Shown in pieces: positions 11,536 to 20,767 of a stretch of 64,000 nt of DNA. The notes beneath the pieces are model-generated. The model was given only the letters and a program-made list of their open reading frames with translations. It ran no database searches and was not told the origin of the DNA. The DNA comes from Emiliania huxleyi CCMP1516. Taxonomy: Eukaryota; Haptophyta; Isochrysidales; Noelaerhabdaceae. Positions within the stretch are counted from its first letter, which is position 1, and every line of letters begins with the position of its first letter. The DNA lies in assembly GCF_000372725.1 (NCBI RefSeq), contig NW_005196021.1, forward strand, positions 306,653 through 370,652, written 5' to 3'. Position numbers and translations under genes: made by a program.

Positions 11536-12012
11536 GGCGGGGGTTGCTGATGGCTGGAGGCCGCAGGGCTCTCATGGGGCCGGCCACCTATGTCGTGGGC
11601 ACATCGAACTCGCCGCACACAGGATTCCTGCGGTTCGAAGGGATCACGAGCGCGTCTTGGCAGGGCCAACAGGCTCGAGGGCGGAGGAGGGCGAGAGCAG
11701 AACCTGCTTTTCGGTCTCCATCGTCGCGCGGAAGACGCGGCGCGTTGCGGAGTGCGAACGGAGCCGGACGTTCGCGGTCGGTTCATTGCGCAATATGCGG
11801 CAAAATGGTGGGAGGGTCTGTGTGCCCCGTCCACTTCCCTCCCTCTTGGCGTGTGATGATGAAGAGATGCCCCCAGGCCTCGACCCCAGGCCGGCCAGGC
11901 GGCCAGGGCAAGGGCGGAGGGCGAGGGCGGAGGGCGGAAGGGAAAGCGGCGGGAGGGAGCGGACGGACGGGTTGGAATGCACCGCTGCCCTCGTAGATAG
12001 ACATAGATAGAA
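11536..12012. other. intergenic, no convincing gene
   Basis: Overlapping GC-driven frames on both strands and no motif. A few TAGATAGA units lie near 11994-12012. Confidence 0.4.
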
Positions 12013-12303
12013 AGCATGAACCATCGAAAGGGGTCTGATCTCCAAAAAGAGCTCTCGGCCTGCCGCGCGCGCCCGCGCCCCGCCCCTTTTGCGCAGCAAC
12101 ACCTTAAACTTCATGGCCCTCCAAATTCGGGTCGGAGCGTAGCGGAGTGGGCCCGAGTTTGAAAAAGGCGACGGACGCTTGCGTCCTAGCCTCCAACAAC
12201 GCCTCCCCGGCGCAGAGGGGCCCCCGGAGGGATGCTCAACCGCCCCACGCCACGCCGCTTGCGGCGGTCCTTGCGGCGGTCCTATTGCTATTCCCTCAGC
12301 TCG
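12013..12303 (+). repeat. dispersed repeat family R2, forward copy (about 291 bp)
   Basis: This block matches 59138-58848 on the opposite strand along its whole length with few differences and equal size. Shared landmarks are an ATGAACCATCGAAAGG-like start, CTTAAACTTCATGGCCCTCC, GTTTGAAAAAGGCGACGGACG and CGCCACGCCGCTTGCGGCGG. Neither copy has terminal inverted repeats that I can see. A frame containing KFKVLLRKR is open in both copies but short. Confidence 0.8.
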
Positions 12304-12367
12304 CGCGGCCACTTCTTATTCGCCAGTCCGCGCCCTTGTCGTGCCAGTGTGCTGTGAGAGACGCTTG

Positions 12368-12610
12368 CACTTGGAGCACTTGGAGTGCAGTTATCAACCT
12401 CACATCCAGGGCCGGGGAGCTCAGAAGCGCACCCAGCGGGCCGGATGATCGGGATCGGGTTACGGGCAGGAGAGCCCTAGCCCCGGGGGTGCGCGTTCGC
12501 AGGGAAAGGGCCTTAAAGTAAACACGGGTCTCCGAGGGTTGGTTCCGTGTACCGGGTTTCCCCTTAACTTCAGAACGCCCCCTCTACTCGGAGCTAGCAG
12601 ACACGACACT
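12368..12610 (+). repeat. dispersed repeat family R3, copy 1 (full length)
   Basis: It begins CACTTGGAGCACTTGGAGTG and ends GACACGACACT. Copies lie at 17055-17190 (5' half only) and 19643-19871 (full), all in the same orientation. The middle contains GCGCACCCAGCGGGCCGGAT and the latter half GGTTCCGTGTACCGGGTTTC. There is no conserved frame. The size, the 3'-truncated copy and the common orientation suggest a SINE-like element or an unrecognised non-coding RNA gene family. Confidence 0.75.
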
Positions 12611-12823
12611 GTACACCACGCACGTGCACAGGTCCTCACTCAGCATCCCGTCCCAGGGTTCCACCGCCCGCCTTCCCGCGGCTCCGGAAAGAATTCTCGG
12701 AAAGAATGCCTCGAAGAATTCTTATTCGCCGCAGTCGACGCGGCTCTGTCTCGTCTGTCGTCTCGTACGTGGGCGCCTCGCTGTGCTGGCGTTACGCCCG
12801 GATCAGCCTCGTAGCTACTCCCC
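12611..12823. promoter_or_regulatory. upstream region of the RBM34-like gene
   Basis: The 213 bases between repeat R3 and the start codon hold no gene. AGAATTCT-type sequence is repeated at about 12691 and 12714. Most of the upstream region of this gene is repeat-derived (R2 plus R3). Confidence 0.3.
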
Positions 12824-14122
12824 ATGTCCATCCTGGCGACCCTGCACTCCAGCTCCAGCGCCCCCAACGAGGCCGTGGCGAACCTCTTTGCGGACAACTC
12901 AACGTCGGGCGACACCTCAAAGCCGGCGTCACCATCTCGCAAACGCCGGCGCAGCAAGTCGCCTGCAGCAGTAGAGGCGGCGGCGGCGGCGCGGACGGCA
13001 GCCGCGGCTGCCGCGATGCTCGGAGTGAAGTCAGACCCATTGGCCGCCAGCAAGGCGCTCCTTCGCGCCCGCAACGCCGCCGCGCCGGCGCCTGCGCCGG
13101 CGCCGCCATCTGCGGCATCGCGTGCGGCGCAAAAGGCGCCGAAGAAGAGCGAAGAGGCGGGCGCGGAAGCTGCGGAGCGGGCGGGCGACGATCCGGATCG
13201 GCTGGCGAGGACCGTCTTCGTCGGCAACCTGCCTCCGGACACGTCGCGCAAGGCGGTCGCGAAGCACTTTGGAGCCTTTGGCCGCGTCGAGTCGGTCCGC
13301 ATCCGCTCGGTCGCGTCTGCAAACCTCAAGCTGGAGCAGCGCGCGGCGGTCATCAAGAAGGCGGTCAACACGGCGGTGCGCGACGCGGTCAACGCCTACG
13401 TCGTCTTTGCCGACGCCGCGCCCGTCGAGGCGGCCGTCGCCACCAACGCCCAGCTCGCCTTTGGCCGCCACCTGCGCGTAGACCGGGCGGCGCCGCCGTC
13501 GGGCGGCGCGACGAGCGGCGCGGCGGGTGCGGAGGGAGGGGTCGGCGCGACGGGAGCGACGACGCACAAGCGGAGCGTCTTCCTCGGCAACCTCCCCTTC
13601 GACCTGCAGGAGGAGGCCGTGTGGGAGGCATTCTCTTCCCTCGGCTCCGTCGAGGCGGTCCGCCTGATCCGCGACCCGCAGACGCAGCAGGGCAAGGGCT
13701 TCGGCTACGTCACCTTCGCAGACAAGGTTGGCGTCGAGGCTGCGCTCGCGCGGCACGAGACGACGCTCGCAGGACGAACCATCCGCGTGCAGCGCTGCAA
13801 GAGCGCGGCGGCGGCGGCGAGCGCCGCGCAGCGAGCGGCCAAGGGCGGCCGGGGCGGCGGCGGCGGCGGCGTGGATTGGAAGAACAAGCAAGCGGCGGCA
13901 CTGCGGCTCCAGCACAAGATCGCGGCGGGCGCCAAGGCGAAGGCGCGCGCCAAGGGCGGCATCGGCAAGCAGCGAAAGGGCGGCGCGTCGAAGAAGGGCA
14001 AGGCGGGCGAGGCAAACAAGAAGGGCGTCAAGGCGAAGGCGCGCGGCCAGACGGCGAGCCTGGCGCCGTCGCAGCTGGCACAGATTAAGGCGCGGAAGAG
14101 GACGGCCGCCAAGAGCAAGTGA
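12824..14122 (+). CDS. RBM34/Nop12-like nucleolar RNA-binding protein with two RRMs
   Basis: An intronless frame of 432 residues. A Lys/Arg-rich segment (about 39-46) and an Ala-rich linker precede RRM1 (about 130-220; RNP2 VFVGNL, RNP1-like NAYVVFA) and RRM2 (about 251-323; RNP2 SVFLGNL, RNP1 KGFGYVTF). The C-terminal 100 residues are a Lys/Gly/Ala-rich basic tail. The order, spacing and basic tail match RBM34 and yeast Nop12, nucleolar proteins of large ribosomal subunit assembly. RRM1 has the long insert between strands typical of that family (EQRAAVIKKAVNTAVRDA). The start ATG is the first in frame and is followed by a Ser-rich N-terminus. Nuclear or nucleolar location is inferred from the basic segments. 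Confidence 0.85.
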   Translation: MSILATLHSSSSAPNEAVANLFADNSTSGDTSKPASPSRKRRRSKSPAAVEAAAAARTAAAAAAMLGVKSDPLAASKALLRARNAAAPAPAPAPPSAASRAAQKAPKKSEEAGAEAAERAGDDPDRLARTVFVGNLPPDTSRKAVAKHFGAFGRVESVRIRSVASANLKLEQRAAVIKKAVNTAVRDAVNAYVVFADAAPVEAAVATNAQLAFGRHLRVDRAAPPSGGATSGAAGAEGGVGATGATTHKRSVFLGNLPFDLQEEAVWEAFSSLGSVEAVRLIRDPQTQQGKGFGYVTFADKVGVEAALARHETTLAGRTIRVQRCKSAAAAASAAQRAAKGGRGGGGGGVDWKNKQAAALRLQHKIAAGAKAKARAKGGIGKQRKGGASKKGKAGEANKKGVKAKARGQTASLAPSQLAQIKARKRTAAKSK

Positions 14123-15421
14123 CCGGGCTTGCTGTTCCCCACACTGTTAGCTTCTAATTGAGTTGTCACTACAAATTCTCGCGCAGAGTGCGTGACGACG
14201 ACGTCGACGAGAGGACGCGTTGTCAACCAACGGGCCGTTGTGACGCGAGAGACAGAGAGTCGCGAAGAGCCCCGCGCGCGGCCGCGCGAGATCGGCATGA
14301 CTGGTGTTTTGGACACATGGACATTTTGTCCATGTGTCCATCCATGTCCAACTGCATGTGCATATGTGCATGTCCAAGTTTGACTTGTGAGCATGTGAGA
14401 TGTGAGACATCGACGCAGGGACGCGCATCCCTTCCCTCACCCAATACTCCCCCACCACTGGGAATGGGACACCGCCAACAGAACCACGCCCAGCGTGCTC
14501 CAGCAGCGCAACCTTTCATGCCACCTCGCGGTCGTCCCACTCTCGTAGTTCTCTCTCCTGTCGCTTCATCCTCGCTGTCGCGTCGCTCTTCTCTGCCTCG
14601 TTCTGCGATGCACGCCGCCCTGACCCGCCGCCGCCGCCTGCCGATCCCCCTCCCTTGCTCTCGCGGCTTCTCCCGCCTCTCGGCGCAACTCCGCCCTCCT
14701 CGCGGCGTATTTTGGCCCCTCGAGTTTATTGCTCTACGTGCTGTGTGGCCGCGCGCCTCTTCTTTCCCGCGTGACTCATCATTCGTCAGCAACTATTATA
14801 CGGCCGAACAAGCACTAGTACGAGCAGAGGCAGAACCGCAGGCGCGGGCTGGTACCGCCATGACGCAGCCCTTGTACGGGCCGCCCGCCGGATCCGTCAT
14901 GACACAGCCCTTGTACCTGCCGGCGAACCCCATGATGTCGTATGCTGCAGCAAACTCGCCTGCGCTGCTGCTCTCTGATGACCCGACCGTGGCAAATGTG
15001 AGGACCGTCTGCTCAGCCTCTGCTGCCCTGGTCGTCCATATGTGCCCGGGGGAGAATGATTGCAACCCCAATCAAATCGAGATTGGCGACACGGCGAGAT
15101 AGACCGCAGCGAAGATTCAGCACCTCCAGCGTAGAGGCACTGCACGCGCATCATCGTCGAATAGGTGAACATGGATGTTTGCCTCGAAAACCTATCGTTT
15201 CGCCCCAGAGCTTGTTGGCACGACAATCCAAGCGATCTTAGCGCGACGTCATGCGTGCCTGCAGAACCTGTCCACGCTCAACTCCTGAAGGACTCGCAGA
15301 TGGTCGTCTTTCTCCAGGATACTAGCGCGCCCAGGAGGGGGAGGGCGGGCCAAATCGCATTCCCTGATAGACTGGCCGAGCCGAGGGACTCACGCCAGCC
15401 TACGCCGGCTCGATCCAGGCC
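14123..15421. other. region with hairpin, CATG-rich sequence and unresolved exons
   Basis: From 14300 to 14420 the DNA is rich in CATG/ATGTCC words and holds the hairpin at 14311-14339. A short R1 tail match lies near 14515. An open frame up to 15102 ends with a duplicated phrase, AMTQPLYGPPAGS and VMTQPLYLPAN, which looks like real coding sequence and might be a 5' exon of the next gene. I could not join it to the exon starting at 15422. Confidence 0.35.
14311..14339. repeat. perfect 13-bp stem, 3-nt loop hairpin
   Basis: Bases 14311-14323 (GGACACATGGACA) are exactly complementary to 14327-14339 with a TTT loop. It lies about 190 bp past the stop of the RBM34-like gene, so a role in 3' end formation is possible, but it also fits the surrounding CATG-rich simple sequence. 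Confidence 0.7.
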
Positions 15422-16943
15422 ATGACTTCAGCACTGACGCCCGAGAACTTTGTCGGACTGCTCGAGTATCAGAGCTTCAAGGAAATCGACGGCTCCGGCG
15501 CCTCCTTTGCCCTCGAGGCGTCGGAGCACTGCGTCAACCAGACCAGCTGCGGCGTGATCAGACTAACCAACGACTTGCCCCTGGGCCAGCTGCCGGTGGC
15601 CGCTTGCATCCACTAGATAGTGTATCGTCAACGGCTCAGCACTGTAGCACGCCCTCCGCAGGTGGCAATCGACAGCTTCCGCACCGTTGCCGGCACTCTT
15701 GCGGGCAATCCCGATCAGGGACCGGACATACCCCTCGACTGCACCGATTACAAGAAGTGCTCAAGGTGTCTGGTCACGATCTCTAGCGTCGCGCGCGCAG
15801 AGGCGCCCTATCAGCGACTTATCAGCGGCTCGAGCAAGACAGCGCTCGAACACCAGCTCTTCTACGTTGGCGCCCGAACTGGCAGCGCAGACGTAGAGAT
15901 TGACGACGAGATGTGCTACCCAGGCATTACCGGAGGAGCTGCAGGCTTCACGGTCGCTGCGGTGAACGTCAGTTCCGTCGACGCCTTCGTTGGCGTCGAA
16001 CAGGACCCGCATCTGCATTTTGCGCACGGCGGACGCGCCGATTTCAGGGGCCGGCACGGCCAAATCTACACCTTCTTCTCGGCGCCCGGCCTCGCCGTCA
16101 ATCTCAAGACGGAGAATGCGACCTTCCCGCTCGACCGGAAGCTGGACGGCAGTGCGCCGCTCATCGTGCACGGGAGCTTTGTGACCGAGATGCACCTGGT
16201 GGCCCTCGTGGGTGGCTCCAAGCGCAAGTGGGCCAACGTCTCCTTTTGGGCGTCGAGTCTGGGGGAGAATAACTGGGGATGGGACGTGGTGACCGGGACC
16301 TGCGGCGGACACCGCTTTAAGCTGGGTAAGGGCGGGCAGAAGGGCTGCGAGCAGCTCATGATCAAGGTCGACATGTCGCGCGCGTCCTTCACCGCCGGCA
16401 ATCTGACCGTCGAGGTCGCCGGCGCGCCGACTCAGGCACGCAAGGGCCCCGAGCACCGCCTAGATGTCAGCTTCACGCTGCGCGGCGACTATGTGCAGCG
16501 GAATCTGCCTCATGGCGACTACTTGCTGACAGCGCGGCCTCTGCCGTCCCGCGCGGAGTCGAACGCTCGCGCGAGCTCCTGTAGGCATCTTTGGCCAGTC
16601 CTTCTCCTCCCCGGAGCCGAGAAACGGCAAGACTGACGTCTACCCCGACGACGGCGAGTTCACCACGTCCGCGATGGGCGAGGGCGCAATCGAGGGCCAG
16701 GCCTCATTCTACGAGGTGCCGTCCCCTGCCCCCACGCCGGTCCGGAGAAGGCGGCCTGTGCGGCGGGAGAAGAGCTCACTCACGCCGGCTTCTCCTCCCA
16801 CTCAGGTCCCCGGTCCGTTCGAGATCGACTTTCTGTTTTCGCGCTTCCACGCCAAGCCTAACCTTCCCTCGCAGACGCCGTCGACGCCGCTTCCCGTTCC
16901 CGTTGGCACCGCCTCCGCCTCGAGCGGGGCGCCGTGGGTGTAA
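15422..16943 (+). CDS. extracellular-type protein with DPH...FRG domain, multi-exon
   Basis: Exon 1 (start at 15422, or earlier) is Cys-containing (HCVNQTSCGVIRL). A GT-AG intron (about 15596-15660) leads to the main exon, with paired cysteines (DCTDYKKCSRC), then QDPHLHFAHGGRADFRG and IYTFFSAPGLAVNL. This is a motif series I know from large secreted proteins of algae and plants that resemble a VWD or root-cap fold. A GC-AG intron joins LPHG to IFGQSF and DVYPDDGEFTTSAMGEGAIEG, and a GT-AG intron ending CACTCAG (16804) joins the YE codons to VPGPFEIDFLFSRF, ending at 16943. Possible N-glycosylation sites (NVS, NAT, NLT) fit an extracellular role. No enzyme motif is visible. The true 5' end, with any signal peptide, is not resolved. 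Confidence 0.6.
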
Positions 16944-17054
16944 ACACATGTAGTACAGGGCACTCAAAAAGAATTCTTTTTCCGCCATCTGAGCCGAGCG
17001 CAGCGCGGACTCGTTCCTGTTCATAGCCTAAACATAGCTGCGCGGCACACTTGT

Positions 17055-17190
17055 CACTTGGAGCACTTGGAGTGCAGTCATTAACCGCACATCCAGGGCC
17101 AGGGAGCTCAGAAGCGCACCCAGCGGGCCGGATGATTGGCATCGGGTTACGGGCAGGAGAGCCCTAGCCCAGGGGGTGCGCGTTCGCAGG
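17055..17190 (+). repeat. dispersed repeat R3, copy 2 (5' part only)
   Basis: It matches 12368-12500 closely from CACTTGGAGCACTTGG to GTGCGCGTTCGCAGG and then stops, 55 bp before the start codon of the ProA gene. It therefore occupies that gene's proximal promoter. Confidence 0.75.
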
Positions 17191-17245
17191 CAAACCAAAC
17201 TATTTTTTTGGAGTCACTCTTTGCCAGCTCTTCGCTTGCGGCTGA

Positions 17246-18884
17246 ATGAGCTCTAGCAACCAAGGCTCGCGACTCGACGCGGTCGCGTCGGACGCGCGGC
17301 GCGCCGCCCTGACCATGGGTGGGCTCGACGCGGCGGCGCGTGACACGGCGCTCGCTGCCGTCCGAAAGCAGCTCGAGAACCAGCGCGCCGTCATCGAGGC
17401 CGCGAACGCGCTCGACATCGCGGCGGCCACAAAGGCGCAGCTAGACGCGCCGCTGCTGCGCCGGCTGGAGGTGCGCGGCAAGAAGTTTGACGCGATGCTT
17501 GCGAAGCTCGACGAGGTGCGCGCCGTCGCCGACCCGGTCGGTGCGGTGCAACTCGCGACGCGGCTCGACGACGGCCTCGACCTCTACCGGGTGGCGTGCC
17601 CGATCGGCGTGGTGGCCGTCATCTTCGAGTCGCGCCCGGACGCGGCGGTCCAGATCTCGGCGCTCGCGATCAAGTCGGCGAACGCGCTCATCCTCAAGGG
17701 CGGCAAGGAGGCGGCCCACACCAACGCCGCGATAGTGTCCGCCATCCAAGCCGGCCTGGCCGCTGCCGAGGCCGAGTCGGGTCGCTCCGCCGAGGCGGAC
17801 GGCGGAGGCGCGGTGCCGAGCGCGGCGGTGCAGCTCGTCGCCTCGCGCGACGAGGTCTCTGCGCTGCTCGGGATGCACGGCAAGGTCGACCTCATCGTGC
17901 CTCGCGGCTCGAACGCTCTCGTGTCACACATCATCAACAACACGAGGAGCTAGTGGGTGGGGGAGGTGGGGGGGAGAGGGAGGTGATGCTTCACTCACAA
18001 CGAGCGATGAGTACTTGATAGGATCCCGGTCCTCGGCCACGCCGACGGCATCTGCGCCGTCTACCTCGACGCTACCGCAGATGAGGCTCCGCTCCAGACA
18101 CTTCCGAGACACCTCCTGGACACTTCCGAGACACCTCCTCTAGACACCTCCTAGACACCCCCTGGACACGCTCCTAGACACCTCGAGGGCGGCGCCACCG
18201 GCAGACGAGGCGCCGCCTGCACATGCTCTCTCGGGCACCCTCTTCGGACCTTCCCGCACCCTTCCCGCACCCTTCCCGCACCCTTCCCGCACCCTTCCCG
18301 CACCCTTCCCGCACCCTTCCCGCACCCTTCTCCGAGCCGTTGGCACAGGCGACTGCGCGGCGCGTCGTGCTCGACGCCAAGACGGACTACCCCGTCGCGT
18401 GCAACGCGGCAGAGACGCTGCTGCTGCACGCCTCGCTCCTCTCCTCGCCCACGTGGAGGGGGGTGGCGCAGGAGCTGATCGCCGCAGGCGCGAGGCGGCG
18501 GCGGGGGCGGCGCACACACCCCTCACGCCCCTCGCACGCCTCTCTCACGCCTCTCTCGCACCTCTCTCTCACCCCTCTCTCTCACACCTCTCTCTCACCC
18601 CTCTCTCGCACCTCTCTCACACCCCTCTCTCTCACACCTCTCTCACACCTCTCACACACCCCTCTCACACCCCCCTCACACACCCCTCCCGCACCTCTGC
18701 CGACGCCGAAGCCAAAGAGCGACTTGCCCCCGCGGCTGGCCACCCGCAGGCGTCACCCTCAAGTGCGACACGAGGTCGAGCGAGGCTCTCGCCGCTGCGG
18801 GGCTGCCGGCGGGCGGAGTCGTCAGAGCGAGCGAGGTGCTTCCCGCCCGCCTTTGCGGCGGAGGGTGCGAGACCTCCGCGCACC

Positions 18885-18919
<35 letters not shown>

Positions 18920-19292
18920 GACGCTCTTGAGGCTGCGTGCGGCGGCGCGCCAGGCGTCGACTCGGTTCGCCGACGGGCAGCGGTACGGCTTTGGGGCCGA
19001 GGTTGGCGTCTCGACCAACCGGATCCACTCTCGCGGCCCGATGGGCGTGGAGGGGCTGCTCATCTACAAGTACCTCCTGCTCGGCGGGGGCCACGTCGCC
19101 GCAGACTACAGCGCCGGACGCGCGCACTTCCGCCACACGCCGCTCCCGCGCGCGCTGCCGCCGCCGCTCGCCGCCTCGGGGCCCCCGCCCTCGGACAAGG
19201 GAGGGGCCGCGCTGCGAGCGCCGCTCCTCGCGGCGGCGGCCGCGTGCGGCTTCGCGTGCGGCGTGTTCGTCGCGCGCGCCGCCGCCCGCTGA
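17246..19292 (+). CDS. proA: gamma-glutamyl phosphate reductase (ProA type), with missing segment and C-terminal membrane tail
   Basis: ProA reduces gamma-glutamyl phosphate to glutamate semialdehyde in proline synthesis using NADPH. Exon 1 (17246 to about 17947) encodes the cofactor-binding part, with [25 protein letters not shown] and [11 protein letters not shown]. Next come [16 protein letters not shown], then, after an array-filled intron, [19 protein letters not shown] with the catalytic Cys. [18 protein letters not shown] and [18 protein letters not shown] with [13 protein letters not shown] follow. No glutamate kinase domain precedes it, unlike plant P5CS. The roughly 60 residues normally found between VVRASE and ASTRFADG are absent; a 32-base C run lies there (18886-18917). 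The C-end adds [20 protein letters not shown], a possible tail anchor. The first intron seems to need a GA-AG border. Confidence 0.8.
18088..18350 (+). repeat. intron made of two 11-bp arrays in the ProA gene
   Basis: The intron begins GC after the codons for ATADE. It first carries about eight GACACTTCCGA / GACACCTCCTG-type units, related to the AGACACTTCCT units at 4269-4309 and 1661-1697. It then carries about eight CACCCTTCCCG units (about 18245-18330), and ends GGCACAG at about 18350. A third array of CTCTCTCAC-type units fills the next intron at 18530-18700. Confidence 0.75.
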
Positions 19293-19642
19293 TGGGAAGT
19301 GCTAGGGCGGAGGAGCGGCGGCGTGCCGCGCCAGGGACGCGGGCGCGGGTAGCCTCGCCAGGTCTGCTCGGAGCCATGGTGACCATCGGATCTCGAGTGC
19401 ATGGTTCCGAGCAAACTGACGCACCGAGAGGCTACAGCAGAGCCGTAGTCTCCCACAGAGGGGTGCGCGTGCCCCGCGTGGCCTCAAAGCATGGGGGGAG
19501 AGACCCAACAACGTGCACACTATAGACCGCGGGACAACGTGATGCGGTTTTTGCGCCATATCAATAACGATTTAAGATTTTGAATTTTAAGTTGTTAGTT
19601 GTCACAAAACAAACCTCTGTGCCTCCTAGTAGCTAGTTGTCT
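19293..19642. other. 3' flank of the ProA gene, no gene seen
   Basis: About 350 bases with an AT-richer stretch at 19555-19615. Overlapping frames on both strands carry no motif. It ends at repeat R3 copy 3. Confidence 0.4.
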
Positions 19643-19871
19643 CTTGGAGCACTTGGAGTGCAGTCATCAACCGCACATCCAGGGCCGGGGAGCTAAGAAG
19701 CGCACCCAGCGGGCCGGATGATTGGCATCGGGTTACGGGCTAGAGAGCCCTAGCCCCGGGGGTGCGCGTTCGCAGGGCCATAACACGGGTCTCCGAGGGA
19801 TGGTTCCGTGTACCGGGTTTCCCCTTAACTGCAGAACGCACCCTCTACTCGGAGCTAGTGGACACGACACT
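19643..19871 (+). repeat. dispersed repeat R3, copy 3 (full length)
   Basis: Collinear with 12368-12610 from CTTGGAGCACTTGG to GACACGACAC, with a small internal deletion around GTTCGCAGGGCCATAACACG. The three copies let one compare full and truncated forms in one orientation within 7.5 kb. Confidence 0.8.
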
Positions 19872-20767
19872 AACTACTTATACGAGAATACATACCGCCC
19901 CCACGCAACTACTCGAAGATAATACGAGAATACGCAGCTGCGAGACGCCTATAAAGAAACAGCGAGGTAAAGTTCGGCGGCTATGATAAACCGAAAGTTG
20001 TCGTAAAACGCGGGCGAAAGCAAAGCAGAGGGCGGGCGCTTTCTGCCGCAGCGATGCCCGCAGCCTGTCGAGCAGCTTCCGCGGCGCACATGCGCCGCGG
20101 GGTTGAACGACAGCCGCGCCTCTCGAGCCACCCGTGCCACGCGCGGCGACGCGCACCCTGCGCGCACTGGCAGTACTGCACCAGCCAGCACGGCGTGGAG
20201 CAATGCATCCAGGGCATTGTGTTGGGCGCCAGCCAGCATGCCTCAGCACAGAGCAAGAGCGCATGCTGCGCACCCTGGCGCAGCACCAGCTCGCCTCCAA
20301 TCAGGCACTCTCACCACTGCACAGCCGCCCACGAGCGCCCGCAGCTGCACTGCTCAACGCTCAAGCTCAGGAGCCTCCCCTTGTTGTCGCAGCTTTGTGC
20401 AGTGCAGCGTGCGAGCAGCGCAGCGCCAGGCAGACCCGTGGCACGCCCGGGCGGCTGTGGGACGGAGGCCCGCCGAGCGAGTGCGAGCTGCATCGGCGGC
20501 CATGTCTCCCGCAGCCAAACACACGTCATATCTTCCAGCTCTAAGGGGCCCACACCCGCGAGCATTCCGCAGGTCTCGATACTCGAAACAAAGAAAATAA
20601 AAGAAATTTATCGAGGGAAGGCCGGCACACGGACACGCCGCGCACAGTCCACACACAGGGATTAAATAATAAAGAAAACCGGTGTTTCTTTTTCTGAGCC
20701 GGCATACACAGTGCGATCTTGGCTCCCACCCGTGCACGGATCGCACGCCCGGCGCATATATGTATAT
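19872..20767. other. intergenic, unassigned
   Basis: Open frames exist on both strands (for example 20054-20665 and 19878-20300) with Ala/Arg/Ser/His-rich products and no motif. An A/T-rich stretch at 20575-20690 and a CATATATGTATATATG run directly before the MsrA start codon look like core-promoter sequence. Confidence 0.35.
20753..20767 (+). promoter_or_regulatory. TATA-like run immediately before the MsrA start
   Basis: Alternating A/T sequence (CATATATGTATAT) stands out in otherwise GC-rich DNA directly upstream of the chosen start at 20768. It is too near the ATG for a standard TATA box unless the leader is very short or an earlier ATG at 20711 is not used. Confidence 0.25.

Noticed and set aside
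15165-15425. Small gene upstream of the extracellular-protein exons
   Set aside because: The frame is short, with no motif and no splice signals that join it convincingly to the next exon.
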